The position numbers and the translations under genes were made by a program. 24,253 nucleotides of DNA, taken from assembly GCA_040755215.1 (NCBI GenBank), contig JBFMBG010000055.1:1-24253 (forward strand). The letters run 5' to 3'. The first letter of the stretch is position 1. Every line of letters starts with the position of its first letter. Source of the DNA: JAIMBK01 sp040755215. GTDB taxonomy: Bacteria > Bacillota > Desulfotomaculia > Desulfotomaculales > Nap2-2B. Of the stretch, positions 15,928 to 23,110 are shown piece by piece. The notes below the pieces were generated by a model that was not told the DNA's origin, ran no database searches, and worked only from the letters and a program-made list of their open reading frames with translations.

Positions 15928-16713
15928 TTACTTCCCCTGCCAGCGCGGGAGCCTTTTTTCCAGAAAAGCCCGGACACCCTCTTGCAGGTCCGCACTCAAA
16001 AAATCAACCACGCGCAAGGCGTTCAAATAACTGAATGCCTGGTTAATTTCCAGATCAACAGCCGTGTTGTAAACATCCAGCCCCAGGCGTAACACCAGCG
16101 GGCTGTAACCGGCAAGCTTTTCGGCCAGTTTCATCGTTTCCGGCAAGATCGTCTCGGCAGGAACAACCTTATTGACCAGTCCGATCCGTTCTGCTTCCGG
16201 GGCGTCGATCATTTCCCCGGTCAGGGCAAGGGCGAGCGCCTTGCGGGGGCCTACCGCCCTGACCAGCAAAGGAAAAATCACAAAAGGGAACATCCCCGCC
16301 TTGATTTCCGGCGTCCCGAATTTCGCCTCCTCCGACGCGACCGCCAGGTGGCTCATCGCCACCAGGCCGCAACCGCCGCCCACCGCCGGCCCGTTGACCG
16401 CCGTCACAAGTGGTTTCCTGAGGAGGACACCCATCCGGAACAGGGCTGTAGATTCAACACCCTCGTTATACACCGCCGGGGCGCTTTTTTCGCGCAGCCG
16501 GGAAAACTCATCCAGATCCCCGCCGGCGCAGAAGACCTTGCCGGTTCCGGTCAGCACAATCACTTTCACTGCTGGATCTCGATCGGCATCTTGAAGAACC
16601 CCGATTAATTCATGGGTCATTGTAACGCTCAGGGCATTTCTTTTCTCCGGCCGGTTCAGTATAATTTTCGCAATACTATTTTCTTTTTCGTAAAACAGTT
16701 CCTTCGGTTCCAA
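15928..16713 (-). CDS. Enoyl-CoA hydratase/isomerase (crotonase) family protein
   Basis: 261 residues with the crotonase oxyanion-hole segments FCAGGDLDEF and NGPAVGGGCGL and one catalytic acid in FGTPEIKAGMFPF. The position of the second crotonase glutamate appears to be Ala (RKALALALTGE), so it may not be a plain hydratase; isomerase or a hydratase acting on a carboxylated enoyl-CoA (AtuE/LiuC-like) are options. The start is a TTG at 16713 with AGGAAGGG nine bases before it. It precedes the activator gene by 42 bases. A 30-base element shared with the dehydrogenase operon lies 46-76 bases upstream of the start. Confidence 0.9.
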   Translation of the reverse strand: MEPKELFYEKENSIAKIILNRPEKRNALSVTMTHELIGVLQDADRDPAVKVIVLTGTGKVFCAGGDLDEFSRLREKSAPAVYNEGVESTALFRMGVLLRKPLVTAVNGPAVGGGCGLVAMSHLAVASEEAKFGTPEIKAGMFPFVIFPLLVRAVGPRKALALALTGEMIDAPEAERIGLVNKVVPAETILPETMKLAEKLAGYSPLVLRLGLDVYNTAVDLEINQAFSYLNALRVVDFLSADLQEGVRAFLEKRLPRWQGK

Positions 16714-16758
16714 TTTTAGTGTCCCTTCCTACACAATTCGTCAAAAAATATACTACCC

Positions 16759-16789
16759 GGTCACATTTTAACTTTACCAGTTGAAAGGC
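16759..16789 (-). promoter_or_regulatory. Shared upstream element, copy 2 (before enoyl-CoA hydratase)
   Basis: The plus strand reads GGTCACATTTTAACTTTACC and then AGTTGAAAGGC, matching the element at 10224-10253 with few differences. The minus strand contains GTTAAAATGTGACC, with TAAAAT as a possible -10. It is probably the promoter/operator region of the hydratase-activator transcript. Confidence 0.5.
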
Positions 16790-16816
16790 AAAAAAACAAT
16801 TTTTGAGGGATGAGCA

Positions 16817-16845
16817 GTGAAAAATGCTGGCCAAATGGTTATAAT
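16817..16845 (+). promoter_or_regulatory. Candidate sigma-A promoter facing right, toward the structured stretch
   Basis: A perfect TATAAT at 16840-16845 lies 17 bases after GTGAAA (16817-16822, four of six -35 matches). There is no plus-strand gene to the right; it points at the foldable region 16852-17190. The call is weaker because the -35 is poor and such matches arise by chance. Confidence 0.35.
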
Positions 16846-16864
16846 TTCAGGTTGAATGGCCAGC
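16826..16864. repeat. 8-base inverted repeat around the candidate plus-strand promoter
   Basis: GCTGGCCA (16826-16833) and TGGCCAGC (16857-16864) are perfect inverted copies 23 bases apart, bracketing TATAAT. They could be an operator or one end of an element. Confidence 0.5.
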
Positions 16865-17190
16865 AAGGTTATCTCCGGCTTATGTACTGCTTCACTGCCC
16901 CGTTTCCCCAGGGGCTGTTTAAAACCACCGCCTTTTAAGCCGGACAGGGACGTCCTTTACAGGGGCGTCCCCGGAGCCAGGGCGGCAGACTCGGGCTATA
17001 TCCGCCGGTGGCGTCGCCGGGATAACTCAGGTCCGGGAGACCCCCAGGGGACCTCTGCCGCCTTTTGGCGACAGGAAGGGTATGCTCCCCTCAGGTGTAA
17101 TAGTCACCGGAGGCCGGAGGGCCTGCCACCTTCGGGAGGTGGGCCTGCGGTTTAATCGGGCAAGTCCTTCCCCTTCAGGAGTCGGATGCG
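16852..17190 (+). ncRNA. Candidate structured RNA, family not identified
   Basis: The stretch has no convincing coding frame but several nested helices. They are: a hairpin GGGACG/CGTCCC (16947-16952 with 16966-16971); a 9-base closing stem GGCGGCAGA/TCTGCCGCC (16981-16989 with 17054-17062) that encloses two arms, TATCC/GGATA (16999-17003 with 17020-17024) and GGTCC/GGACC (17030-17034 with 17049-17053); and a hairpin CCACCT/AGGTGG with loop TCGGG (17126-17142). A plus-strand promoter candidate lies just before it. Strand is not proven. Possible relatives are HEARO/omega-type RNAs of IscB/IsrB elements that have lost their gene, but I could not match it to a family. It does not show RNase P, tmRNA or SRP RNA signatures. 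Confidence 0.35.
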
Positions 17191-17257
17191 ATGAAAAATA
17201 ATTAGGTTGAAGAGGTAGCTTTAGCTTCTTCCCAAGGTATTTAGAAAACTAGCCCGG

Positions 17258-18337
17258 CTAAGGTGACCCGGCCTCCGGGTCGGGCTCCCAGGCCGGCACG
17301 AGCTTTTCCTTCAAATAGCCATAAGTTAAACCTCCCAGCATAAGCAGACCAGCTATCCCTACCAGGGGGTACAACACCCGGACGAGGTTGGAAAAGCCAA
17401 GCAGTCCCGCGCCGAAAGCAGCACCCCCGCTTCCCACCACCAGCCATTTAAACCGAAAAACGCCAAACTGAGCAAGCCTGGCTGCAAAGCCATATAAACT
17501 GCCCACCGCGGTCGTATATACTTCCGCCGTCAAAACGATACTGTAACCAATTTGGACGAGAGGGGAAAACGTTCCGGCAATATAAACCATCGGGATTTCG
17601 TAGCCCGCTGCCAGGGGGTAATGCACCAAAATCGCCAACAGGATGGCAAGGGCGCCCGCCCCCAGCCCGAGCCCGCCGTAGAAGGCGCCCTTTTTAAGGA
17701 TATTTTTGCTGCCGGCCAGCGCTCCCAGCGGTGCCAGTACGGCCACTCCGAGAACAAGGTTGTAAGAAGCGTAAATCAGGGCCGACAAAGGCCAAAAGGA
17801 AACCGGGGCTTTAAAGGGCTGGGCCCACACCCAGGCCATGCTTAACTCCGGATAACCGGCAAGCAACGTCCCCAGGCTGATTCCGAGGATTGAAACGAGC
17901 AAAAGGGGGACGACATAGCTGATCGCGGAAATTACTCCCCCGATTCCAAACAAAACGGTAATAACGCCAGCTGCCGCCATCCCCGCCGCCCCCCATAAAC
18001 GAGGCAGGCCAAACTGCTCGGCGAATATTGCCCCCGCTCCCGCGATCATTGCTGCCAGCGCTCCAAATAAAAAGAAAGTAACGATGCCGTCGACCGCCGA
18101 ACCCAACCATCGTCCGGCGGCGTGGCGAATAATCTCCAAATGAGAACTGGCCCGTAACCGCCTGCCCAACTCGAGGATAATCATCCCGAAGAAAATAAAG
18201 AAACAAGTTGCCAGCCCTATGGCCAGCATTCCAGACAAACCAAAGAAACCGAAAAACTGCAAAATTTCCTGCCCGGAAGCAAACCCTGCACCTACAATCG
18301 TACCAATATAACTTGCCGCAACTTTAAAGGTAGACAT
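17258..18337 (-). CDS. YkvI-family membrane protein (transporter-like)
   Basis: About 359 residues, almost entirely hydrophobic, with some ten membrane segments. It starts MSTFKVAASYIGTIVGAGFA, then SGQEILQFFG, the hallmark start of the YkvI family. This family is related to the LeuT-fold amino-acid/cation transporters; its substrate is not known. AAGGA eight bases before the ATG at 18337 favours that start over the ATG two codons upstream. A 7-base-pair hairpin GACCCGG/CCGGGTC overlaps the end of the gene and could help termination, though no good T-run follows it. The neighbours on both sides are non-coding or decayed, so context gives no clue to function. Confidence 0.85.
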   Translation of the reverse strand: MSTFKVAASYIGTIVGAGFASGQEILQFFGFFGLSGMLAIGLATCFFIFFGMIILELGRRLRASSHLEIIRHAAGRWLGSAVDGIVTFFLFGALAAMIAGAGAIFAEQFGLPRLWGAAGMAAAGVITVLFGIGGVISAISYVVPLLLVSILGISLGTLLAGYPELSMAWVWAQPFKAPVSFWPLSALIYASYNLVLGVAVLAPLGALAGSKNILKKGAFYGGLGLGAGALAILLAILVHYPLAAGYEIPMVYIAGTFSPLVQIGYSIVLTAEVYTTAVGSLYGFAARLAQFGVFRFKWLVVGSGGAAFGAGLLGFSNLVRVLYPLVGIAGLLMLGGLTYGYLKEKLVPAWEPDPEAGSP

Positions 18338-18343
18338 CTTCAT

Positions 18344-18700
18344 ATTCCTTAGGTTGTCCCGGAAACAGGAGATTATTTACCCGGCCAAGATATAACAGTC
18401 CAAGGAAAGGGAAAACCTTTCCCTACTACAAGAGCTGCTGCCGCCTACCTGGAAATATTGCCAGTTTTTGCCGAAACAGGTCTTAACTTAGAACAGCTAA
18501 ATATAATGCCCCTCAGACGCACAGAAACGGTCCTTCTCGGGCCGGTCCACCATAGGGGCAGAAAATTGCGCCGGACGAAAAACGGGCTTTTCCGGGTTCC
18601 TGGATCGATTGCTTCTGATTCGTCGCATCGTATAGCGCAATGAGAAAGTCCGGCGCTGTCTGGCGGCAGAAGAAGGAACTGGGTCGACCCTGAGCAGGAA
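18344..18700. other. Gap without a firm gene; contains an open plus-strand remnant frame
   Basis: Between the YkvI start and the GC-rich element no gene with a proper start is visible. A plus-strand frame is open from 18353 to the stop at 18643 (96 codons). It reads like protein in its first half (YLPGQDITVQGKGKPFPTTR, AYLEILPVFAETGLNLEQLN) but has no start codon before a TTG at 18458. It may be the tail of a gene whose front was lost. A perfect 7-base stem GGAAAGG/CCTTTCC lies near 18404-18422. The YkvI promoter should lie here; I see no clear one. Confidence 0.3.
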
Positions 18701-19058
18701 CGGGCCCCGGTGGGGAGCCCGGAGGGAGGCGCCCCCCGGAGTTAAAGCCCCCCGGCCCCAAGATTGGGGGCCTATCCATTACCCATAAGTCAATTTGACG
18801 CAAGATATAGTGGGTAGGGTGAACAGAGCGCGTTTCAGGCCGGGGCCATGACGCCGCGGCCCTCCGGGGAAACGGCGCGGCTACGCTGTAGAGGAGAGGG
18901 TACTACGCCTTCCGGATTGCCCGGTACCAAAGCCCGCCCCCCCCACCGGGACACCACCGCTGCGGTTACTTCCGGGGAAAGGGAAACGATGCGCCTGGAG
19001 CAAGCTGTTGCTCGATGCGCCAAGCGCGGCTGCGGTGGTGGCCAGGTGGGGGGAGCCG
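18700..19058. mobile_element. GC-rich, strongly foldable insert that truncates a helicase gene
   Basis: The right end shows a long interrupted stem: CCCCCCACC (18939-18947) pairs with GGTGGGGGG (19045-19053), and CACCACCGC (18952-18960) pairs with GCGGTGGTG (19032-19040). They enclose the hairpin GAGCAA-GCTG-TTGCTC (18998-19013). To the left are GCCGCG/CGCGGC and GGTAC/GTACC stems and a GGCCCC/GGGGGCC hairpin. The block ends where the helicase frame at 19059 loses its family sequence, so it looks inserted. There is no transposase in it. It could be the non-coding end of an IS200/IS605-like or HEARO-like element; the left boundary is a guess. Confidence 0.35.
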
Positions 19059-19572
19059 AAAACGATCTTTGATCTCCCTTACAGCCGCCCTGGTAAAACA
19101 GAGAAGCAATATGTTTTCCGGATCAATTGATCCCTCTTCTTCAACCATAAATTTTATCCGTTCAATCAGACAATACGTTTTGCCTGTTCCCGGTCCGGCA
19201 AGGACCAGGATCTTATCCACCGGGGCGCCTCTTATTACCGCTTCCTGTTCCTGAAAGGTCTGTAAGGTATCAGTGTCCGGTAACGCTTTTTCTGGAGTTT
19301 CTATTTTTTGCGGAATATCCGGCTCATCTTCAATAATAACAGTTATCATGTCCGGCTCAGGAACAACCCGCCTGGAAACCGCTTCTTCCGTAACCCGGTC
19401 TGTTTTAAAGATGTCTTCAGCTGGCTCTTCTTCAACAGACGGAAGAGGCTTCCAGTCCCGGGGCCTGAATAGAACAGGCACGTCTATTTCAGGGTCAAAA
19501 CCGGGCCGGCATGCGCTGAAGTGTCTGCAATGAGTATGGTAACAGCGACACTCTACCTCAAATCTATCACCA
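19059..19572 (-). pseudogene. Truncated UvrD/Rep-type helicase (front part only)
   Basis: The frame contains the superfamily 1 helicase Walker A VLAGPGTGKTYCLIERIKF and the following motif ENILLLCFTRAAVREIKDRF, and then runs into the GC-rich insert. Most of the helicase is missing. A GTG at 19481 could start a 171-residue product, but the same frame stays open upstream to about 19587 with protein-like sequence holding five Cys residues (ECRCYHTHCRHFSACRPGFD). The gene therefore once continued further upstream and is cut there by the IS110-type fragment. The Cys-rich part may be a zinc or Fe-S site. Both ends are lost, so it is presumably non-functional. Confidence 0.7.
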
Positions 19573-19803
19573 CGTAAGGTATGTGGCTAAACCGGTTTTG
19601 ACCAGGGCCTTTTCCATGGCCGCTTCGGTTTCGGCTAATTGTTTTTGCCAGAAGAAGATTTCTTCTAAGCACTGGGTCAGGCGCAAGCGGGCAGCGGTTA
19701 GGCCTTCCGGTACGCCGATGGATTCGTTGGCCGCGGCCAGTAAAAGAACGGCCCGTTTTTGACCCACTTTCCCGCTGCTGGCTGCCTTAAGTTCAGCAGT
19801 CAC
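19573..19803 (-). pseudogene. Fragment of an IS110/IS1111-family transposase
   Basis: The frame 19567-19803 encodes VGQKRAVLLLAAANESIGVP and later KQLAETEAAMEKAL plus VKTGLATYLT. This is the linker region of IS110-type transposases just before the conserved SIPGIG motif. The match breaks at TYLT and goes into the helicase frame, so the C-terminal half is lost; the front is missing too. The first codon shown by the frame is not a true start. Confidence 0.6.
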
Positions 19804-20071
19804 GCTGGGGTTAAAAAATTTCTCTTGACATTTTCACCCCACTCTCAGGTGGGAGTTAAATTTAACTTAAGGAGGCCTTCTTGCTGGGGATATGCCGCCC
19901 TTGTAGACAGCAGGCTTATCCGGTGATACGATACATTCCTTATTTATCCTAAGGGCATGGTTAAATCCCGCTACCCACAAGGGCTTGGACAACTCTTGCG
20001 AGTTATCCACATATCCCTAGCTCCGACGGCTGTCTGATCATCACATCCTGAATACCAGTTTAAGACCAAAA
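19804..20071. other. Non-coding gap beside the IS fragment
   Basis: No gene seen. It contains the imperfect hairpin ACCCCACTCTCAGGTGGGAG, the perfect palindrome GTTAAATTTAAC (19856-19867) and one perfect DnaA-box sequence TTATCCACA (20003-20011) that stands alone. It probably includes IS-derived end sequence. Confidence 0.4.
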
Positions 20072-20831
20072 TTATCGCATGTCTACTAATGGATAATTGT
20101 TCTTTTGGGAGAGATCTCGCTTACGGGTTAAACCGATGGATGGAGTGTAGGAGACGACGACCACCTTTTGGAAGGAAGGGATGCCTTTGGCGATTTCCGC
20201 CGCGTTGGGCCGGGAGTCGAAGGCCTTTCCCTTGTAGAAGTAGCCGTCGACGGTGAACAGCACTTTCGGTTCGATCTGGCCGAGGCGGTCTAAGGCCGCC
20301 TGGAGGCCGATGTAGGTGGCGCAGGAGGACCAGACGGCGCCGATGCTGGTGGCGGCCAGCATGGCGATAGCCGTCTCCATCATATTTGGCATGTAGGCGG
20401 CTACCCGGTTTCCGGGGGCAACGCCCAGCGCGCGCAGTGATTTGGCCAGGCGGGCCACCGTGTTGTAAAGCCGGGCGTAGGTCATCCGGGCGGTTTTTTT
20501 GGATTTCTCCCCGGAAGATAAAGGCCTGGCGGTCGTCCCGGTACCGCAGGAGGTTCTCGGCAAAGTTCAGCCTGGCGCCGGGGAACCACTTCGCACTGCG
20601 GGGAATTTAGTTAAGTCGTCCACCACCTGATCGTATCCCCGGGAGGCTTTGATGCCGGCAAAATCCCACATGGTCGCCCAGAAGTCCGGAATATTTTCAA
20701 TTGACCAGTTATATAGCTGGGGATAGGAATTAATTTCAAGGCCGTATTTGTTATTGACCAAGTTAATAAAACGGGTATATATTAGCCTGTTTTTTGCGTT
20801 CTTCGGAAGGCTCCCAAAGCGGTTTTTTCAT
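20072..20831 (-). pseudogene. Acetoacetyl-CoA synthetase remnant (three frameshifts, 3' truncated)
   Basis: Joining three frames restores the family start: MKKPLWEPSEERKKQANIY from the ATG at 20831 (ribosome site GGGGGAT), then FINLVNNKYGLEI and NWSIENIPDFWATMWDF, then SAKWFPGARLNFAENLLRYR, then KTARMTYARLYNTVARLAKS and LGQIEPKVLFTVDGYFYKGK. Breaks fall at the CCC near 20770, near the AAATTCCCC at about 20608, and at the A7 run near 20503. The sequence ends at YPLVDMR, about a third of the normal length of roughly 650 residues. Acetoacetate-CoA ligase would turn acetoacetate from the neighbouring BKACE enzyme into acetoacetyl-CoA. Confidence 0.85.
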
Positions 20832-20950
20832 CAATATCCCCCTTATAATTCCTTTGGGTATTTTATTTCAAAGAAATTTTCTTTTTCCTGCCTTCCGGGT
20901 CCGGAATAAGTGCAATACCGGAAAAAATTTACCATAACCAAAACTTGTTT

Positions 20951-21874
20951 TTAAAAACCAACTTTATCGAGACCCTTCAGGTCTAAAATTTGCCGTGCCT
21001 CATTGGGAGTGGCGGGCTCTAGGCTAAGTTCGCGGATAATCCGGATAATTTTTTCCACCTGTTCGGCGTTGCTTTTGGCCAGGATCCCCTTGCCCACGTA
21101 CATACTGTCTTCTAGGCCGACCCGCACGTTACCTCCCAGGGTGAGGGCCGCCGCGCACATGGGCATCTGGTGCCGGCCTGCTGCGCACACGGACCAGACA
21201 AAATCGCCAATCTGGCGGCGGGCCGTTTGGTACAGGAAAACCAGGTTTTCTGTGGAAGCCGGAATGCCGCCCAGGATACCCAGAACAAATTGCAGGTAAA
21301 CAGGTGTCTTCAGCACACCTAATTCAATCAGGTGGGCAGCATTGTTAATCATGGCCACATCGTAGATTTCCAACTCCGGCTTAGTTCCATACTGGTTCAT
21401 GGTCTGGCAAAAATACTTTAAGGCTTTAAAAGAATTGGCAAAAACAAAGTCCTCGGTCATTTCCAGGTAGGGTTTTTCCCAGTCAAATTTATACTCTTTA
21501 ATTCTGCTTGCTACAGGGTAAAGCGCAAAGTTGATCGAGCCCATGTTAAAGGAAGCCAGTTCCGGCTGCAGGGCAGGCACCACGCCGATGCGTTCTTCTA
21601 AAGACATGCCCAGGCCGCCGCCGGTGGTCGTACAGAGCACAATGTCACAACGGGCCTTTACCTTTGAGGCAACTTCCCGAAATAAATCAAGGCTTGGGCT
21701 GGGCTTCCCCGTTTGCGGATCCCGCACGTGGATGTGCGCTACGGCGGCCCCGGCGGCGTGTGCCCGTACTATCTCGTCAGCTATTTCATCCGGGGTAATG
21801 GGAAGGTACGGCGTCTGCGCAGGAATGTGGATACTGCCGGTAATGGCAGCGGTAACAATGACCTTGCTACTCAT
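20951..21874 (-). CDS. BKACE family beta-keto acid cleavage enzyme (DUF849)
   Basis: 307 residues of the 3-keto-5-aminohexanoate cleavage enzyme (Kce) family. It condenses a beta-keto acid with acetyl-CoA and splits the product to acetoacetate and a new acyl-CoA. The zinc ligands are visible as H47 and H49 in AHIHVRDPQTG, and the RVGLEDS segment carries the Arg, the third zinc ligand Glu and the Asp of the family. LCTTTGGGLGMSLEERIG is also typical. The ATG at 21874 follows AAAGGGG by about ten bases. Neighbours are two NAD dehydrogenases and remnants of acetoacetate activation and transport genes, which fits a beta-hydroxy/beta-keto acid route. The natural keto acid cannot be told. Confidence 0.93.
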   Translation of the reverse strand: MSSKVIVTAAITGSIHIPAQTPYLPITPDEIADEIVRAHAAGAAVAHIHVRDPQTGKPSPSLDLFREVASKVKARCDIVLCTTTGGGLGMSLEERIGVVPALQPELASFNMGSINFALYPVASRIKEYKFDWEKPYLEMTEDFVFANSFKALKYFCQTMNQYGTKPELEIYDVAMINNAAHLIELGVLKTPVYLQFVLGILGGIPASTENLVFLYQTARRQIGDFVWSVCAAGRHQMPMCAAALTLGGNVRVGLEDSMYVGKGILAKSNAEQVEKIIRIIRELSLEPATPNEARQILDLKGLDKVGF

Positions 21875-21899
21875 TTAACCAAAACCCCTTTCTAAACAT

Positions 21900-22094
21900 T
21901 TAATTTATTGTCTTAAAACCATTTCGGGAAGAAAAGCAAAGCAATTTAAAGGAGGCAACGATCTCGTCGCTGGCCTCCAGACTGTGCTCCTTTTCCGGCA
22001 TCATAGCCCAGATAATGAAAGGAACGGTAAGAAAAATTATGATGTTCATCACGATAAGGTAACCACTTCCCCCTACCCCGCTAAAATTTTCCAA
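21900..22094 (-). pseudogene. Fragment of an AtoE-like short-chain fatty acid/acetoacetate transporter
   Basis: A 64-codon frame with one membrane helix: NFSGVGGSGYLIVMNIIIFL, then TVPFIIWAMMPEKEHS. It resembles the internal AtoE segment with NIFITVALIVVMPF followed by a MMP and a polar stretch. Everything before and after is missing. It overlaps the end of the SDR frame by 14 bases and has no ribosome site of its own. The family call rests on one short segment and the acetoacetate context. Confidence 0.45.
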
Positions 22095-23073
22095 TGATCC
22101 TTAATACAAAAACCTTACAAACCATATCTCTCGGGATTATTCCGAATCTCCGCAATAATACCACCACTTCGAAATTAGAATACTTCGGTTGCCACCCCCA
22201 TTCTTCTTGAGCTTTGCTGTCATCATATATTTCCACATTAAAATTACGATAAAATTCCATTACCTGGGGATCTGGATTATAAGTAGCCTGAAAATCAGGA
22301 ATATATTTTTTGATCGCCAATTCCAGCTCTTTGGCAGTTTGGATCGGCGTTACTCCAGCCACGTTGTAATTTACGGTTTTAATCCTTTCTTTTGGTGCTT
22401 GATAAAGCATCTCTATGCAAATTGCCGCATCTTTGAAGTACATCACTGGACATCTGGTATCCTCAGTTACAAAACACTCATACGGTTTGCCAAGCGCTGC
22501 ATTTTCAATCATCCAGGCATTATACTGAGCAACTCCCGGAGTTTTCACCCCCGGTCCAATCACAGAAGGATAACGAACAGAGCGAAAATCTAGCCCAAAC
22601 CGATTCTTATAAAACATACCCAACAACTCGCAGTAAAGCTTACCAATGCCATACATAATTGTAGGTCTCTGGATCGTCTCATCAGTAATGACAGACGAAG
22701 TATTCAAGCCGTAAGTACCAAGGGTGCTCGCAAAAACTACTCTTTGCACGTTAAAAAGCCGGGCGGCCTCCAGCACGAACATTGTGCCGCAAACATTAAC
22801 CTGAAATGACGCCCAGGGATTAGCGTTTGAAGGGATACTTAACATACCCCCGAGATGATAAATCCCTTCGATGTTATAATCTTTAACAACATTAAAGACT
22901 TCTGAGGAATAAGCCAGATTTCCCTGAACCAGTTTTACTTTGTCTTCAATTCCTTTTAAGCGCGCCTGGTTTAAGGCAATGTCAAAAAGAACAACATCTT
23001 CTCCGCGGTCAACCAGGATGCGGGCTAGCTCAGCACCTATAAAACCTGTTCCACCAGTGATCAGGATTGCCAC
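22081..23073 (-). CDS. NAD-dependent epimerase/dehydratase-type SDR, C-terminus frameshifted
   Basis: An extended SDR of the L-threonine-3-dehydrogenase/epimerase kind: Rossmann motif ITGGTGFIGAELARIL, VFASTLGTYG with the active-site Ser/Thr, and MYGIGKLYCE carrying YxxxK. The start is a GTG at 23073 with GGGAGGGTG before it. The body is normal, but after YSNFEVVV the frame gives an atypical tail (LLRRFGIIPRDM...) to 22081. A neighbouring frame gives IIAEIRNNPERYGL and a stop at 22115, the usual ending for the family, so a small indel near 22160 has shifted the last residues. The core is intact and may still work. It would oxidise a hydroxy (or amino-hydroxy) acid; the substrate is unknown. 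Confidence 0.85.
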   Translation of the reverse strand: MAILITGGTGFIGAELARILVDRGEDVVLFDIALNQARLKGIEDKVKLVQGNLAYSSEVFNVVKDYNIEGIYHLGGMLSIPSNANPWASFQVNVCGTMFVLEAARLFNVQRVVFASTLGTYGLNTSSVITDETIQRPTIMYGIGKLYCELLGMFYKNRFGLDFRSVRYPSVIGPGVKTPGVAQYNAWMIENAALGKPYECFVTEDTRCPVMYFKDAAICIEMLYQAPKERIKTVNYNVAGVTPIQTAKELELAIKKYIPDFQATYNPDPQVMEFYRNFNVEIYDDSKAQEEWGWQPKYSNFEVVVLLRRFGIIPRDMVCKVFVLRIIGKF

Positions 23074-23110
23074 GAACCATCACCCTCCCAATTTTTATCA
23101 AAATACTTCC

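Noticed and set aside
16852..17190. RNase P RNA, tmRNA or SRP RNA
   Set aside because: The conserved cores of these RNAs, such as GAGGAAAGTCC of RNase P, were not found on either strand.
18513..18803. 96-codon minus-strand frame
   Set aside because: Pro/Gly/Arg-rich composition from the GC-rich element, no ribosome site and no recognisable motif.
20003..20011. Perfect DnaA box TTATCCACA (and a near match at 10503-10511)
   Set aside because: Single isolated boxes with no AT-rich unwinding region or dnaA/dnaN genes nearby; not an origin.
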